In this document: one piece after another, positions 1-7,615 of the stretch | How the letters are laid out: each line of letters opens with the position of its first letter | Numbering within the stretch: the first letter of the stretch is position 1 | Origin: Pedobacter sp. MC2016-14 | GTDB taxonomy: Bacteria > Bacteroidota > Bacteroidia > Sphingobacteriales > Sphingobacteriaceae | DNA length: 64,000 nucleotides | Assembly (NCBI RefSeq): GCF_020991475.1 | Contig: NZ_JAJMPA010000001.1 | Span: 558,001-622,000 of the forward strand | Direction: 5' to 3' | The notes under the pieces: generated by a model | Databases searched by the model: none | What the model was told of the DNA's origin: nothing | Seen by the model: only the letters and a program-made list of their open reading frames with translations | Position numbers and translations under genes: made by a program

Positions 1-525
1 GTTGAAAAGAAAATGAGGATTAAGCTGAGATTTAAGGAACTGCAATTCCATGTCCTTTTTTTCACTCTCCAGATCCCGCTGTACACGATCATTACTAAAC
101 CAATCTACGGCAAATCGGATAAGCGTACTTACAACCACAAAAAATCCGGACATAAATATAGCCCTCAATACATAAGAGACAATATTTACCGGCACAAGGC
201 TTTTGCTGTCTGGCATATAATCCAGCAGCACCAATTCACTATTTAAACTTGCAAGTACGGTTTTAACTACTGTCATACTCACGATGAGCATGCTAATCGA
301 AGCAACATATAGCCCGTACTTTTTTTGCTCTTTAATGAGCTGTGGTACTAAAAGCGTGTAATTGATGTAAAAGATGGAGATATTAATGAGACCATAATAC
401 CCAAATAGCACGAAAAGATCGTATCCTGTCCAACTAAATTTAGAATTAAAGATGCTGATTGCGCAAATGATAAAGATGAACAACCAAAATATAAAGTGTA
501 CGACAAAAGGGGCTTTACTCTTCAT
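1..525 (-). CDS. LytS/YehU-type sensor histidine kinase, 5' part only (cut by window edge)
   Basis: The reverse strand is open from an ATG at 525 to base 1 with no stop, giving the first 175 residues of a larger protein. About four hydrophobic helices (near residues 8-26, 37-57, 70-88 and 113-135) are followed by a charged, coiled-coil-like linker and then SQLNPHFLFN at the very end. That string is the H-box of the His_kinase family (PF06580), as in LytS, YehU and BtsS, with the phospho-accepting His at about residue 171. The kinase ATPase domain would lie left of the window, usually followed by a LytTR response regulator. An in-frame stop lies at 544-546, so the start is fixed to ATG 525. 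Membrane sensor; its ligand cannot be told. Confidence 0.85.
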   Translation of the reverse strand, partial: MKSKAPFVVHFIFWLFIFIICAISIFNSKFSWTGYDLFVLFGYYGLINISIFYINYTLLVPQLIKEQKKYGLYVASISMLIVSMTVVKTVLASLNSELVLLDYMPDSKSLVPVNIVSYVLRAIFMSGFFVVVSTLIRFAVDWFSNDRVQRDLESEKKDMELQFLKSQLNPHFLFN

Positions 526-609
526 TATGAAAATTACGCAGATTCAATTTTAGCGGCAGCGGCATTTCGACGAACGGGCATTTTTCTTCTACCAACTGTT
601 TCCACTACA

Positions 610-617
610 CAAAACTA
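610..617 (-). promoter_or_regulatory. Candidate promoter -7 element for the LytS-type kinase
   Basis: Reverse-strand TAGTTTTG matches the Bacteroidetes -7 consensus TAnnTTTG. A TTG lies 22 nt further upstream (640-642) as a possible -33 element. The predicted leader is about 80 nt. Confidence 0.45.
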
Positions 618-759
618 TAGATTTTGGGGCGTTTATCTACAATTATTTGTGCTTGGTCTAAAATAGTTTAGCATAATAATAGTATTCGTTCTATTTGTAT
701 CATGAAGCAGCGCAGAGCGAGCTTTCTAGAAAAAAATATAGTAATTAAAAACAAAAAAT

Positions 760-936
760 ATGAAAAGGTTATCCAACATTTCGCCATTTATACTTTTATT
801 GATACCAGTATTTGTTATGATGATCTTTACATTTACAAGTAGCATTCAACAGCATAACAGCACAGAAGAGAACGCAATGAAGACCAGCTTTCAGGCGCCT
901 TCCCTATCAAAAATAACCGCAGCTATCGTTAAATAG
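760..936 (+). CDS. Small single-pass membrane peptide, 58 residues, unknown function
   Basis: ATG at 760 preceded by an A-rich leader, TAG at 934-936. The product has a short basic N-terminus (MKRLSN), one strongly hydrophobic segment at about residues 9-27 and a short polar tail of about 30 residues without Cys or His clusters. It could be a secreted peptide with an uncleaved signal or a small bitopic membrane protein. A hairpin with a T-run begins 24 nt after the stop, which argues that this is a real, independently transcribed unit. I do not recognise the family. No exact promoter element was found upstream. Confidence 0.55.
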   Translation: MKRLSNISPFILLLIPVFVMMIFTFTSSIQQHNSTEENAMKTSFQAPSLSKITAAIVK

Positions 937-960
937 CGATTACAAGCTGTACCGAACTGA

Positions 961-983
961 AAGCCCGCCAAGGGCTTTTTTTA
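961..983 (+). terminator. Intrinsic terminator after the 58-residue peptide gene
   Basis: Stem AGCCC / GGGCT around 962-975 with a short loop, followed by a run of seven T. It lies 24 nt after the stop of the small peptide gene. Confidence 0.7.
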
Positions 984-1385
984 TGCCCTTATGTAAGCAA
1001 AACTTTATCATACCTGCTGTACTAAAATTTGTGTCTTGTTGCAGCACTGACTACATTATGATTAGCCTATCACTAAGGTATCATAACGGGGGCTTGCCAG
1101 ACTATACCCAGAGATTCGTTCAGGAATCATAGTAGTATAAACCGGGGTTTAACCAGCCTTCTACCGGGGTTCAGCTAGGGTATGGCCAGCTAGCTAACTG
1201 GCTTAACAATGGTTTGACTTAGTCTTTACTAGTCCCCATAGTACTTGATTCCCTCGGCTGGACACCTTTTTTTATACTTTTATCGCATCTTAACTCCCCT
1301 TGACCTCCCCTAAAACACATTTCTATATTTATTGAATGTCTATTTTTTCTGTGTCAATTTATATTTATTCAGGTAATTTAAACGC
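984..1385. other. Gene-free stretch, locally GC-richer, with short degenerate repeats
   Basis: No credible ORF on either strand. Between about 1085 and 1230 the composition is richer in G+C than the surroundings. ACCGGGGTT occurs twice exactly, at 1141 and 1163 (22 nt apart), with a similar AACGGGGGCTT near 1085. GCCAG / CTGGC at about 1183-1204 could form a small hairpin. It is not a recognisable tRNA or riboswitch. It may be decayed intergenic repeat DNA or a small RNA. Confidence 0.35.
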
Positions 1386-1419
1386 AAAAGCCCGGTTGAA
1401 AAAATCAACCGGGCTTTTT
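1386..1419. terminator. Bidirectional terminator downstream of sdhB
   Basis: A long near-perfect stem (AAAAGCCCGGTTGA / TCAACCGGGCTTTT) with a short A-rich loop, and A/T runs on both sides. It ends the sdhCAB operon 31 nt after the sdhB stop. Confidence 0.9.
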
Positions 1420-1450
1420 GCTTATATCCTTGTCTCGAGCTATAAATTTA

Positions 1451-2221
1451 TTAAACTTCCTCCTCAGAAACAAATTTTGCGGAATAAAAATCCCTATTCA
1501 TTCTTGCAATATTCTCAAGAGAGATGCCTTTAGGACATTCTGCTTCGCAGGCACCAGTATTGGTACAGTTCCCAAAGCCCTCTGCATCCATTTGCGCAAC
1601 CATACTTTGTGCTCGGCGGTAACGTTCCGGCTGTCCCTGAGGCAATAATGCCAACTGAGAGATTTTAGCAGAAGTAAACAACATTGCAGAAGCATTTTTA
1701 CAAGTTGCCACACAAGCACCGCAGCCAATACAAGCTGCTGCTTCAAAAGCGGCATCTGCCTGGCTCTTTGGAATTGGAAGTGCATTAGCATCCTGAGCAT
1801 TACCTGTATTAACAGAAATAAAGCCTCCAGAAGCAATAATTCTATCGAATGCAGTACGATCTACCATTAAATCTTTAACTACCGGAAAAGCAGCCGCTCT
1901 CCATGGCTCTACTACAATAGTATCTCCATCTTTGAAAGAGCGCATGTGCAACTGGCAAGTTGTAACCAGGTCTTTTGGTCCATGCGGGCGTCCGTTGATG
2001 AACATTGAGCATGCACCGCAAATACCTTCGCGACAGTCGTGATCAAATACAACTGGCTCATCACCTTTATTAACAAGTTCCTCGTTTAAAACGTCGAACA
2101 TCTCTAAGAAAGACATATCAGGCGAAATCTCCGACAGTTTATAATCCACCAAAGCACCTTTGGTCTTGTTATTTTTTTGACGCCAAACTTTAAGCGTTAA
2201 GTTCATATTTCCTGTACTCAT
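1451..2221 (-). CDS. sdhB: Succinate dehydrogenase / fumarate reductase iron-sulfur subunit
   Basis: 256 residues, the usual SdhB/FrdB length. It carries electrons from the flavin of SdhA through three Fe-S clusters to the membrane quinone site. The N-terminal plant-type [2Fe-2S] domain has Cys63, Cys68, Cys71 and Cys89 (CREGICGAC and TTC). The C-terminal ferredoxin-like half has [11 protein letters not shown] and [12 protein letters not shown], which supply the [4Fe-4S] and [3Fe-4S] ligands. It is the third gene of sdhCAB, 26 nt after sdhA. ATG at 2221 is used; Met6 (2206) is a possible alternative. The form and gene order fit the menaquinone-reactive Bacteroidetes enzyme, so succinate oxidation is the likely main direction, though fumarate reduction cannot be excluded from sequence. 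Confidence 0.96.
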   Translation of the reverse strand: MSTGNMNLTLKVWRQKNNKTKGALVDYKLSEISPDMSFLEMFDVLNEELVNKGDEPVVFDHDCREGICGACSMFINGRPHGPKDLVTTCQLHMRSFKDGDTIVVEPWRAAAFPVVKDLMVDRTAFDRIIASGGFISVNTGNAQDANALPIPKSQADAAFEAAACIGCGACVATCKNASAMLFTSAKISQLALLPQGQPERYRRAQSMVAQMDAEGFGNCTNTGACEAECPKGISLENIARMNRDFYSAKFVSEEEV

Positions 2222-2247
2222 GATATTGAGATTTTAGTACTTAGCTA

Positions 2248-4227
2248 TTATTTATAACTTCTTTGTGCAACCTTGATGTTTTCAAACTTCAGTTCTTCTT
2301 TGTGTAGTTCAAAGTTTACACCTTCTTTGAACTCCCATGCAGCTACGTAAGCGTAGTTTACATCATCACGAAGCGCCTCACCTTCTTCAGTTTGATACTC
2401 CTCTCTAAAGTGACCACCGCAGCTTTCGTTACGGTTTAAAGCATCAATACACATCAGTTCTCCTAATTCAATAAAATCGGCCACTCTTCCCGCCTTTTCA
2501 AGCTCTGGGTTCATCTCGTTACTGGCTCCGGGAACACGAACATTACTCCAGAAGTCAGCACGTAAAGCCCTAATTTCCTGGATAGCTTCATTCAGTCCTT
2601 TTTCATTACGGGCCATTCCACATTTTTCCCACATAATGTGGCCTAGTTTCTTGTGGAAATAATCAACCGACTTGGTTCCTTTAATATTGATCAGTGTATT
2701 TAGAATGCCTACTGCCCTGGCCTCAGCCTCAACAAACGCCGGATGATCTGTAGGAATAGCTTTTACTGAAATTTCTTTGGATAAGTATTGACCTATAGTA
2801 TAAGGAAGAACAAAGTAGCCATCGGCCAAACCCTGCATTAAAGCAGAAGCACCTAAACGGTTGGCACCATGATCTGAAAAGTTAGCTTCTCCTGTACAGT
2901 ATAAACCGGGTACACTGGTCATTAAGTTATAATCTACCCAAAGGCCGCCCATAGTATAGTGAACAGCAGGATAAATACGCATTGGGGTATCGTAAGGATT
3001 TTCTCCTGTAATCTGCGCATACATATCAAACAAGTTACCATATTTTGCTTTGATGACCTCAGTACCTAAGCGCATACAAGTTTCTTTATCTGGGTTATGA
3101 TTACCCGCCTTAGAGGCTTCTATTTTACCATAACGCTCTGTATTGGCTTTAAAATCCAAATAAACAGCAAGCTTGGATGCACCTACGCCATAACCGGCAT
3201 CACAACGCTCCTTAGCCGCACGTGACGCAACGTCACGTGGCACAAGATTACCAAACGCAGGGTAACGGCGTTCCAGATAATAATCTCTTTCATCTTCAGG
3301 AATCTCCGAAGCTTTACGGGTATCATCTTTCTTTTTAGGCACCCAAATACGACCGTCATTACGCAAGGACTCTGACATTAGTGTCAGTTTACTTTGATGA
3401 TCTCCTGATACCGGAATACAAGTGGGGTGAATTTGCGTATAACAAGGGTTTGCGAAATAAGCTCCCTGTTTATGTGCTTTCCAGGCAGCAGTAACGTTAC
3501 TTCCCATTGCATTGGTAGAAAGGTAAAATACGTTTCCGTAACCACCTGTACCCAATACCACCGCATGTCCAAAATGACGTTCTATTTCGCCGGTAATTAA
3601 GTTACGTGCAATAATACCACGTGCTTTACCGTCAATTTTAACCACTTCAAGCATTTCATGGCGGGTAAACATTTCTACTTTACCCATTCCAATCTGGCGC
3701 TCTAAAGCAGAGTAGGCACCCAATAACAACTGCTGACCAGTTTGTCCGGCAGCATAAAAAGTACGTTGTACTTGTGTACCACCAAAAGAACGGTTATCTA
3801 ATAAACCGCCATATTCCCTTGCCAATGGTACGCCTTGCGCTACGCACTGGTCAATAATATTTGTACTTACCTCTGCCAAGCGGTGAACGTTGGCTTCACG
3901 GGCACGATAGTCACCACCTTTTATCGTATCGTAGAACAAACGGTATGTGCTATCACCATCATTCTGATAATTTTTTGCTGCATTGATACCTCCCTGAGCG
4001 GCAATAGAGTGCGCCCTTCTTGGAGAATCCTGAAAACAAAAGCATTTTACCTTGTAGCCCATCTCAGCCAGAGTAGCCGCAGCCGAAGCACCCGCTAGTC
4101 CTGAACCTACAATGATTACTTCGATAGTTCTTTTATTTGATGGGTTAACCAAAGGCACAGAGGACTTGAATTTAGTCCACTTTTCTGTCAATTCTCCTTC
4201 GGGTATATTAGCATTTATTTCTGCCAT
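2248..4227 (-). CDS. sdhA: Succinate dehydrogenase / fumarate reductase flavoprotein subunit
   Basis: 659 residues. It oxidises succinate to fumarate with covalently bound FAD on the cytoplasmic face. The Rossmann nucleotide motif [10 protein letters not shown] starts near residue 41, and His73 in [10 protein letters not shown] is the expected site of FAD attachment. The capping-domain segment [15 protein letters not shown] and the HYTMGG segment hold substrate-binding and catalytic residues. The protein is longer than E. coli SdhA and resembles the Bacteroidetes/Bacillus type that pairs with a single five-helix cytochrome b. It sits between sdhC (25 nt upstream) and sdhB (26 nt downstream) in one operon. 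ATG at 4227 is unambiguous. Confidence 0.97.
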   Translation of the reverse strand: MAEINANIPEGELTEKWTKFKSSVPLVNPSNKRTIEVIIVGSGLAGASAAATLAEMGYKVKCFCFQDSPRRAHSIAAQGGINAAKNYQNDGDSTYRLFYDTIKGGDYRAREANVHRLAEVSTNIIDQCVAQGVPLAREYGGLLDNRSFGGTQVQRTFYAAGQTGQQLLLGAYSALERQIGMGKVEMFTRHEMLEVVKIDGKARGIIARNLITGEIERHFGHAVVLGTGGYGNVFYLSTNAMGSNVTAAWKAHKQGAYFANPCYTQIHPTCIPVSGDHQSKLTLMSESLRNDGRIWVPKKKDDTRKASEIPEDERDYYLERRYPAFGNLVPRDVASRAAKERCDAGYGVGASKLAVYLDFKANTERYGKIEASKAGNHNPDKETCMRLGTEVIKAKYGNLFDMYAQITGENPYDTPMRIYPAVHYTMGGLWVDYNLMTSVPGLYCTGEANFSDHGANRLGASALMQGLADGYFVLPYTIGQYLSKEISVKAIPTDHPAFVEAEARAVGILNTLINIKGTKSVDYFHKKLGHIMWEKCGMARNEKGLNEAIQEIRALRADFWSNVRVPGASNEMNPELEKAGRVADFIELGELMCIDALNRNESCGGHFREEYQTEEGEALRDDVNYAYVAAWEFKEGVNFELHKEELKFENIKVAQRSYK

Positions 4228-4252
4228 GTTGTTAAAACTTTAAGATCAAAAA

Positions 4253-4933
4253 TTATTTAATAAGACCCAGGTACATCGCCACTGGCATCGCTGCAAAAAT
4301 TAAAGAGATGATGATAGAATACCATACACCAAAGCCTTTAATGATGCCATTGTATTTTTTATGGTTCCAGCCCAATGTTTGAAACGCCGAAGCAAAGCCG
4401 TGTAGCAAATGATAAGCTAATGAAACCATTGCCAATACATAAAGTATCACAATGAATGGATTTTTAAAAGTTTCAACCATTAATGCAAAAAGATCATGGT
4501 TTCCGTTGATATCTTCTGTAGGGATACCGGTGAACCTTGAAGCCACCCAAAATTTAGAAATGTGAACAATAAGAAAGATCAGCAATAATGTGCCTAACAG
4601 GCCCATTGAACGTGAATACCATTTACTGTTCGCTTTACCATCATGATAAGCATATTTTACAGGTCGTGCTTTTTGATTTTCAAAAGTTAATTTTAAACCT
4701 TGAAAAATGTGAAGTAACAAGCCTGCAAACAGGATAACTTCACTTGCGCGAATGATCCAGTTGGTACCCATAAAGTGAGCACCCATGTTAAAGGTTACCC
4801 CGCCGTCATTTACAAAAATTAAGGCATTGATAAAGCAGTGTACAACAAGAAATAAAATTAGAAACAGGCCCGTGATACCCATTATTAGTTTTTTTCCTAT
4901 AGAAGAGGAAAAAGCGTTTCCGAAACTAGCCAT
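4253..4933 (-). CDS. sdhC: Succinate dehydrogenase cytochrome b subunit (membrane anchor)
   Basis: 226 residues from ATG 4933 (MASFGNAFSSSIGKKLIMG). A longer reading from a TTG at 4966 is possible on paper, but that codon lies inside the predicted promoter -7 element, so 4933 is preferred. About five transmembrane helices are visible. Conserved-looking histidines within or near helices (His32, His75, His124, His175, His178) are candidates for axial ligands of two b hemes, as in type-B succinate:menaquinone oxidoreductases. It anchors SdhAB and forms the quinone site. First gene of the operon; the A-rich leader TAAAAAAAAATATAAACATA without a Shine-Dalgarno sequence is typical of the phylum. 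Confidence 0.93.
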   Translation of the reverse strand: MASFGNAFSSSIGKKLIMGITGLFLILFLVVHCFINALIFVNDGGVTFNMGAHFMGTNWIIRASEVILFAGLLLHIFQGLKLTFENQKARPVKYAYHDGKANSKWYSRSMGLLGTLLLIFLIVHISKFWVASRFTGIPTEDINGNHDLFALMVETFKNPFIVILYVLAMVSLAYHLLHGFASAFQTLGWNHKKYNGIIKGFGVWYSIIISLIFAAMPVAMYLGLIK

Positions 4934-4963
4934 TATGTTTATATTTTTTTTTAATTCAGTATG

Positions 4964-4971
4964 CAAAAGTA
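4964..4971 (-). promoter_or_regulatory. Promoter -7 element of the sdhCAB operon
   Basis: Reverse-strand TACTTTTG matches TAnnTTTG exactly. It would give a leader of about 28 nt to ATG 4933. No clear TTTG -33 element lies at the normal spacing. Confidence 0.55.
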
Positions 4972-5080
4972 TTTAATAAAAGAATTAGTTTGTAAGTGTT
5001 CCTGACAAAATCCAGACAAAAGAGCTATTTAGAAACATTCTAGTGAATTAGCATACTTAGCCCGTCAGAAATGAAAGCAA

Positions 5081-5117
5081 AAAAAAATCATCTGCTTTTT
5101 AGGGCAAATGATTTTTT
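5081..5117 (-). terminator. Terminator downstream of the HtrA-type protease gene
   Basis: Stem AATCATTTGC / GCAGATGATT (one G-T pair) followed on the minus strand by a run of T. It begins 23 nt after the protease stop codon and separates it from the sdh promoter. Confidence 0.75.
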
Positions 5118-5139
5118 AAGTAATAAAATAAGGCGGATT

Positions 5140-6669
5140 TTAGAAGGTGAAAGTGAAACTTCCGTTAGGTCCCACACCCGAAATAACCGTCATACCGTTC
5201 CTCGAAAATGGAAGCGCATCCTGTACTTCTTTTTCACTGTTTACCGGCTTGCCGTTTACCGAAGTAATCAGCAGTCCTTTAGACAAATCTAAAGTATCAA
5301 ATAGTTTGCCTGGCTCAACTCCGGTAACAACTACCCCACTTTTAACACGGTACCTTGCTTTTAGCTCTGCAGGCGCAGGTGCAAATGAAGCACCTAACTT
5401 ACCCATAGTGCTGCCAGTTTTAACAGCTGAAGCTGTTTTGGTTGATGCTACATTGCTATCTCCTTTTAAGGTAACACTTAACGCTTTAAGTTTTCCTTCT
5501 CTTAAAATAGTGAGCTGTACTTTATCCCCAGGACTCATACGACCAATTTTTTCCTGAAGGTCTGGAGAATCATAGATATCTGTCTCTCCTATTTTTTTAA
5601 TGATATCGCCTTTTTTAATACCTGCAGCCTCGGCTGCTCCGCCTGCAACTACGTCGTTTACATAAAGACCATTGATGTCTTTAATGTTTAACCTTTCTGC
5701 AGCATCAGCATCCAATGGTTGGAAGCTTACACCGATAAATCCACGTTTTACAGCACCATATTTCTTAAAGTCTTCCAAAATCTTCTTTGCAAGATTTACC
5801 GGAATGGCAAAACCATAACCTTCATTGGTTCCTGTTTGTGAGGCAATAGCGGCGTTGATACCCACCAACTCTCCATTAGCATTTACCAATGCACCTCCAC
5901 TGTTACCAGGATTTATGGCCGCATCAGTTTGAATATAAGATTCTATAGAACTGTTCGCTTTTGGAGCCGGCGCTCTGCCTGTTCTTTGATACTCTTCATA
6001 TTCTTCTTCTGTTGGCAGCTGCTGCTCTCTTCCTAAAATACCTATAGCACGTCCTTTAGCACTAACAATTCCGGCAGTAACAGTAGTTTGCAGGTTTAAA
6101 GGAAAGCCCACAGCCAATACCCATTCTCCAATTTGTACGTTGTCTGAATTTCCCATTTTTACGATCGGCAAATTGGAAGCCTCTACTTTAATCAGCGCAA
6201 GGTCTGTATTGGGGTCTGTACCAATCACCTTAGCCACAACCTTACGTCGGTCTGAAAGCACAACTTCAACCTTTTCAGCATTCTCAACCACATGGTTATT
6301 GGTTACAATATAACCATCTGGCGTTAAAATTACCCCAGAGCCTGAAGCCGCCCTTGGTGCGCGTTGTTGCCTGCGCCCGCCACCGCCAAATAGTTGTTCC
6401 ATCATGTCCATTGGAGAGTTTCCACCACTACTTGAAGTTCCAGAAAAAGTAGTTTTAATGTGAACTACTGCAGGCGAAACAGCAGCAGCAGCCTGCACAA
6501 AATCTATCGCTCCTGTAGAAGCAATTTTTGAAGGGTTACTTGCAAAAAGCACATTCTGCTTTTCTGTTAAAGACAATGCGTCACTGTTATGGTCCAGCAA
6601 CTTATAGGCGCCAATTGCGGACACTCCACCTACAAATGCGGCCAATGCTATTAATCCTATTCTTTTCAT
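5140..6669 (-). CDS. htrA: Do-family periplasmic serine protease with two PDZ domains
   Basis: 509 residues. An N-terminal hydrophobic segment (residues 3-22) acts as signal peptide or anchor, so the enzyme works in the periplasm on misfolded envelope proteins. The trypsin-like domain has the full triad: His126 (TNNHVV), Asp156 (TDLALI) and Ser257 (GNSGGA). A Gly/Arg/Gln-rich loop around residues 92-105 corresponds to the regulatory LA loop. PDZ1 is about 310-400; PDZ2 is about 420-509 and more divergent. Monocistronic, with its own promoter and terminator, and divergent from dapF. Members of this family are usually induced by envelope stress; no specific operator is visible. Confidence 0.93.
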   Translation of the reverse strand: MKRIGLIALAAFVGGVSAIGAYKLLDHNSDALSLTEKQNVLFASNPSKIASTGAIDFVQAAAAVSPAVVHIKTTFSGTSSSGGNSPMDMMEQLFGGGGRRQQRAPRAASGSGVILTPDGYIVTNNHVVENAEKVEVVLSDRRKVVAKVIGTDPNTDLALIKVEASNLPIVKMGNSDNVQIGEWVLAVGFPLNLQTTVTAGIVSAKGRAIGILGREQQLPTEEEYEEYQRTGRAPAPKANSSIESYIQTDAAINPGNSGGALVNANGELVGINAAIASQTGTNEGYGFAIPVNLAKKILEDFKKYGAVKRGFIGVSFQPLDADAAERLNIKDINGLYVNDVVAGGAAEAAGIKKGDIIKKIGETDIYDSPDLQEKIGRMSPGDKVQLTILREGKLKALSVTLKGDSNVASTKTASAVKTGSTMGKLGASFAPAPAELKARYRVKSGVVVTGVEPGKLFDTLDLSKGLLITSVNGKPVNSEKEVQDALPFSRNGMTVISGVGPNGSFTFTF

Positions 6670-6707
6670 ATTGCGTGTATATTTAAGTTCTTTTTGAATC
6701 TTTTATT

Positions 6708-6715
6708 CAAATTTA
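6708..6715 (-). promoter_or_regulatory. Promoter -7 element of the HtrA-type protease gene
   Basis: Reverse-strand TAAATTTG fits TAnnTTTG; predicted leader about 36 nt. Confidence 0.5.
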
Positions 6716-6791
6716 AGACCATAATGCCAATATTTGCATCTTTACAGCGTCATGAAAATAGTTAAAAAATGTTAAATGCTAAGACTTTAAC

Positions 6792-6799
6792 TATTTTTG
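6792..6799 (+). promoter_or_regulatory. Promoter -7 element of dapF
   Basis: TATTTTTG fits TAnnTTTG. The leader to ATG 6830 would be about 28 nt. This also argues against a start at the upstream TTG at 6797, which overlaps the element. Confidence 0.5.
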
Positions 6800-6829
6800 C
6801 TTGCGCTAGCTTTAATCAGCATTACTATA

Positions 6830-7615
6830 ATGGACATTAAATTTTACAAATATCAGGGTGCCGGCAATGATTTCATATTAATTGATCAGCGTGAACTTTC
6901 TTCAAAAAACATTGATTACAACCAAATTGAGAAGATTTGCAATAGAAGATTTGGTGTTGGCGGAGATGGGCTGATGTTTTTAAAAGACCATGAAGATTAT
7001 GATTTTGAGATGCTGTACTTTAACGCAGATGGAAAACCGGGAAGCATGTGCGGAAATGGGGGCAGATGCATTGTAGCCTTTGCTAAGTTTCTGGGAATCA
7101 TCCAGTCAGAAACTAACTTTTTGGCAGTAGATGGCCCGCATTATGCCAAAATTTCAGAAGAAGGCAACTGGATTGAACTGCAAATGATAGATGTGGAAGA
7201 GATTAGCAAAGATGGGACAGCCTTTGTTTTGAATACAGGCTCCCCACATTATGTAAAAGAAGTTACTGCGCTTAACGATATGGATGTATATACAGCAGGT
7301 AAAAATATCCGTAACAACGATACTTATAAAACTGAAGGTATTAATGTCAATTTTATCGAGAATAAAGGAGATCATCTTTTTGTACGCACATTTGAGCGGG
7401 GCGTAGAGGATGAGACCTACGCTTGTGGTACTGGTGTTACCGCCGTAGCGCTATCCATGGCCAAACAAAATGAACAGCAAGGACATGTAATTACGCCAAT
7501 TAAAGTATTGGGGGGCGACTTGAGGGTCGAATTTGATTACAATGGGCATAATTTCAGCAATGTATTTTTATGTGGACCAGCAGAACAGGTTTTTGAAGGT
7601 CATATCAATCTCTAA
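6830..7615 (+). CDS. dapF: Diaminopimelate epimerase
   Basis: 261 residues from ATG 6830 (MDIKFYKYQGAGNDF, the family N-terminus). It is the cytosolic enzyme converting LL- to meso-diaminopimelate for lysine and peptidoglycan. Both catalytic cysteines are present in their normal settings: Cys74 in GSMCGNGGRC and Cys199 in ACGTGVTA, and GAGNDF is intact. An in-frame TTG at 6797 would add 11 non-conserved residues and lies in the promoter, so it is rejected. The stop TAA (7613-7615) directly abuts the stop of the convergent helicase gene with no base between, leaving no room for a dedicated terminator. Confidence 0.97.
   Translation: MDIKFYKYQGAGNDFILIDQRELSSKNIDYNQIEKICNRRFGVGGDGLMFLKDHEDYDFEMLYFNADGKPGSMCGNGGRCIVAFAKFLGIIQSETNFLAVDGPHYAKISEEGNWIELQMIDVEEISKDGTAFVLNTGSPHYVKEVTALNDMDVYTAGKNIRNNDTYKTEGINVNFIENKGDHLFVRTFERGVEDETYACGTGVTAVALSMAKQNEQQGHVITPIKVLGGDLRVEFDYNGHNFSNVFLCGPAEQVFEGHINL

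Noticed and set aside
13..246. 77-codon plus-strand ORF at the left edge
   Set aside because: It is antisense to the LytS-type kinase, whose reverse-strand reading has clear membrane helices and the SQLNPHFLFN H-box.
984..1385. tRNA or riboswitch in the gene-free stretch
   Set aside because: No cloverleaf, no TPsiC-like GTTCGA arm and no known aptamer core could be found on either strand.
1336..1533. 65-codon plus-strand ORF across the sdhB terminator
   Set aside because: It runs through the hairpin at 1386-1419 and into sdhB antisense; no protein-like character.
4934..4966. N-terminal extension of SdhC from TTG 4966
   Set aside because: The TTG lies within the promoter -7 element and the extension is low-complexity Lys/Asn; ATG 4933 matches the family.
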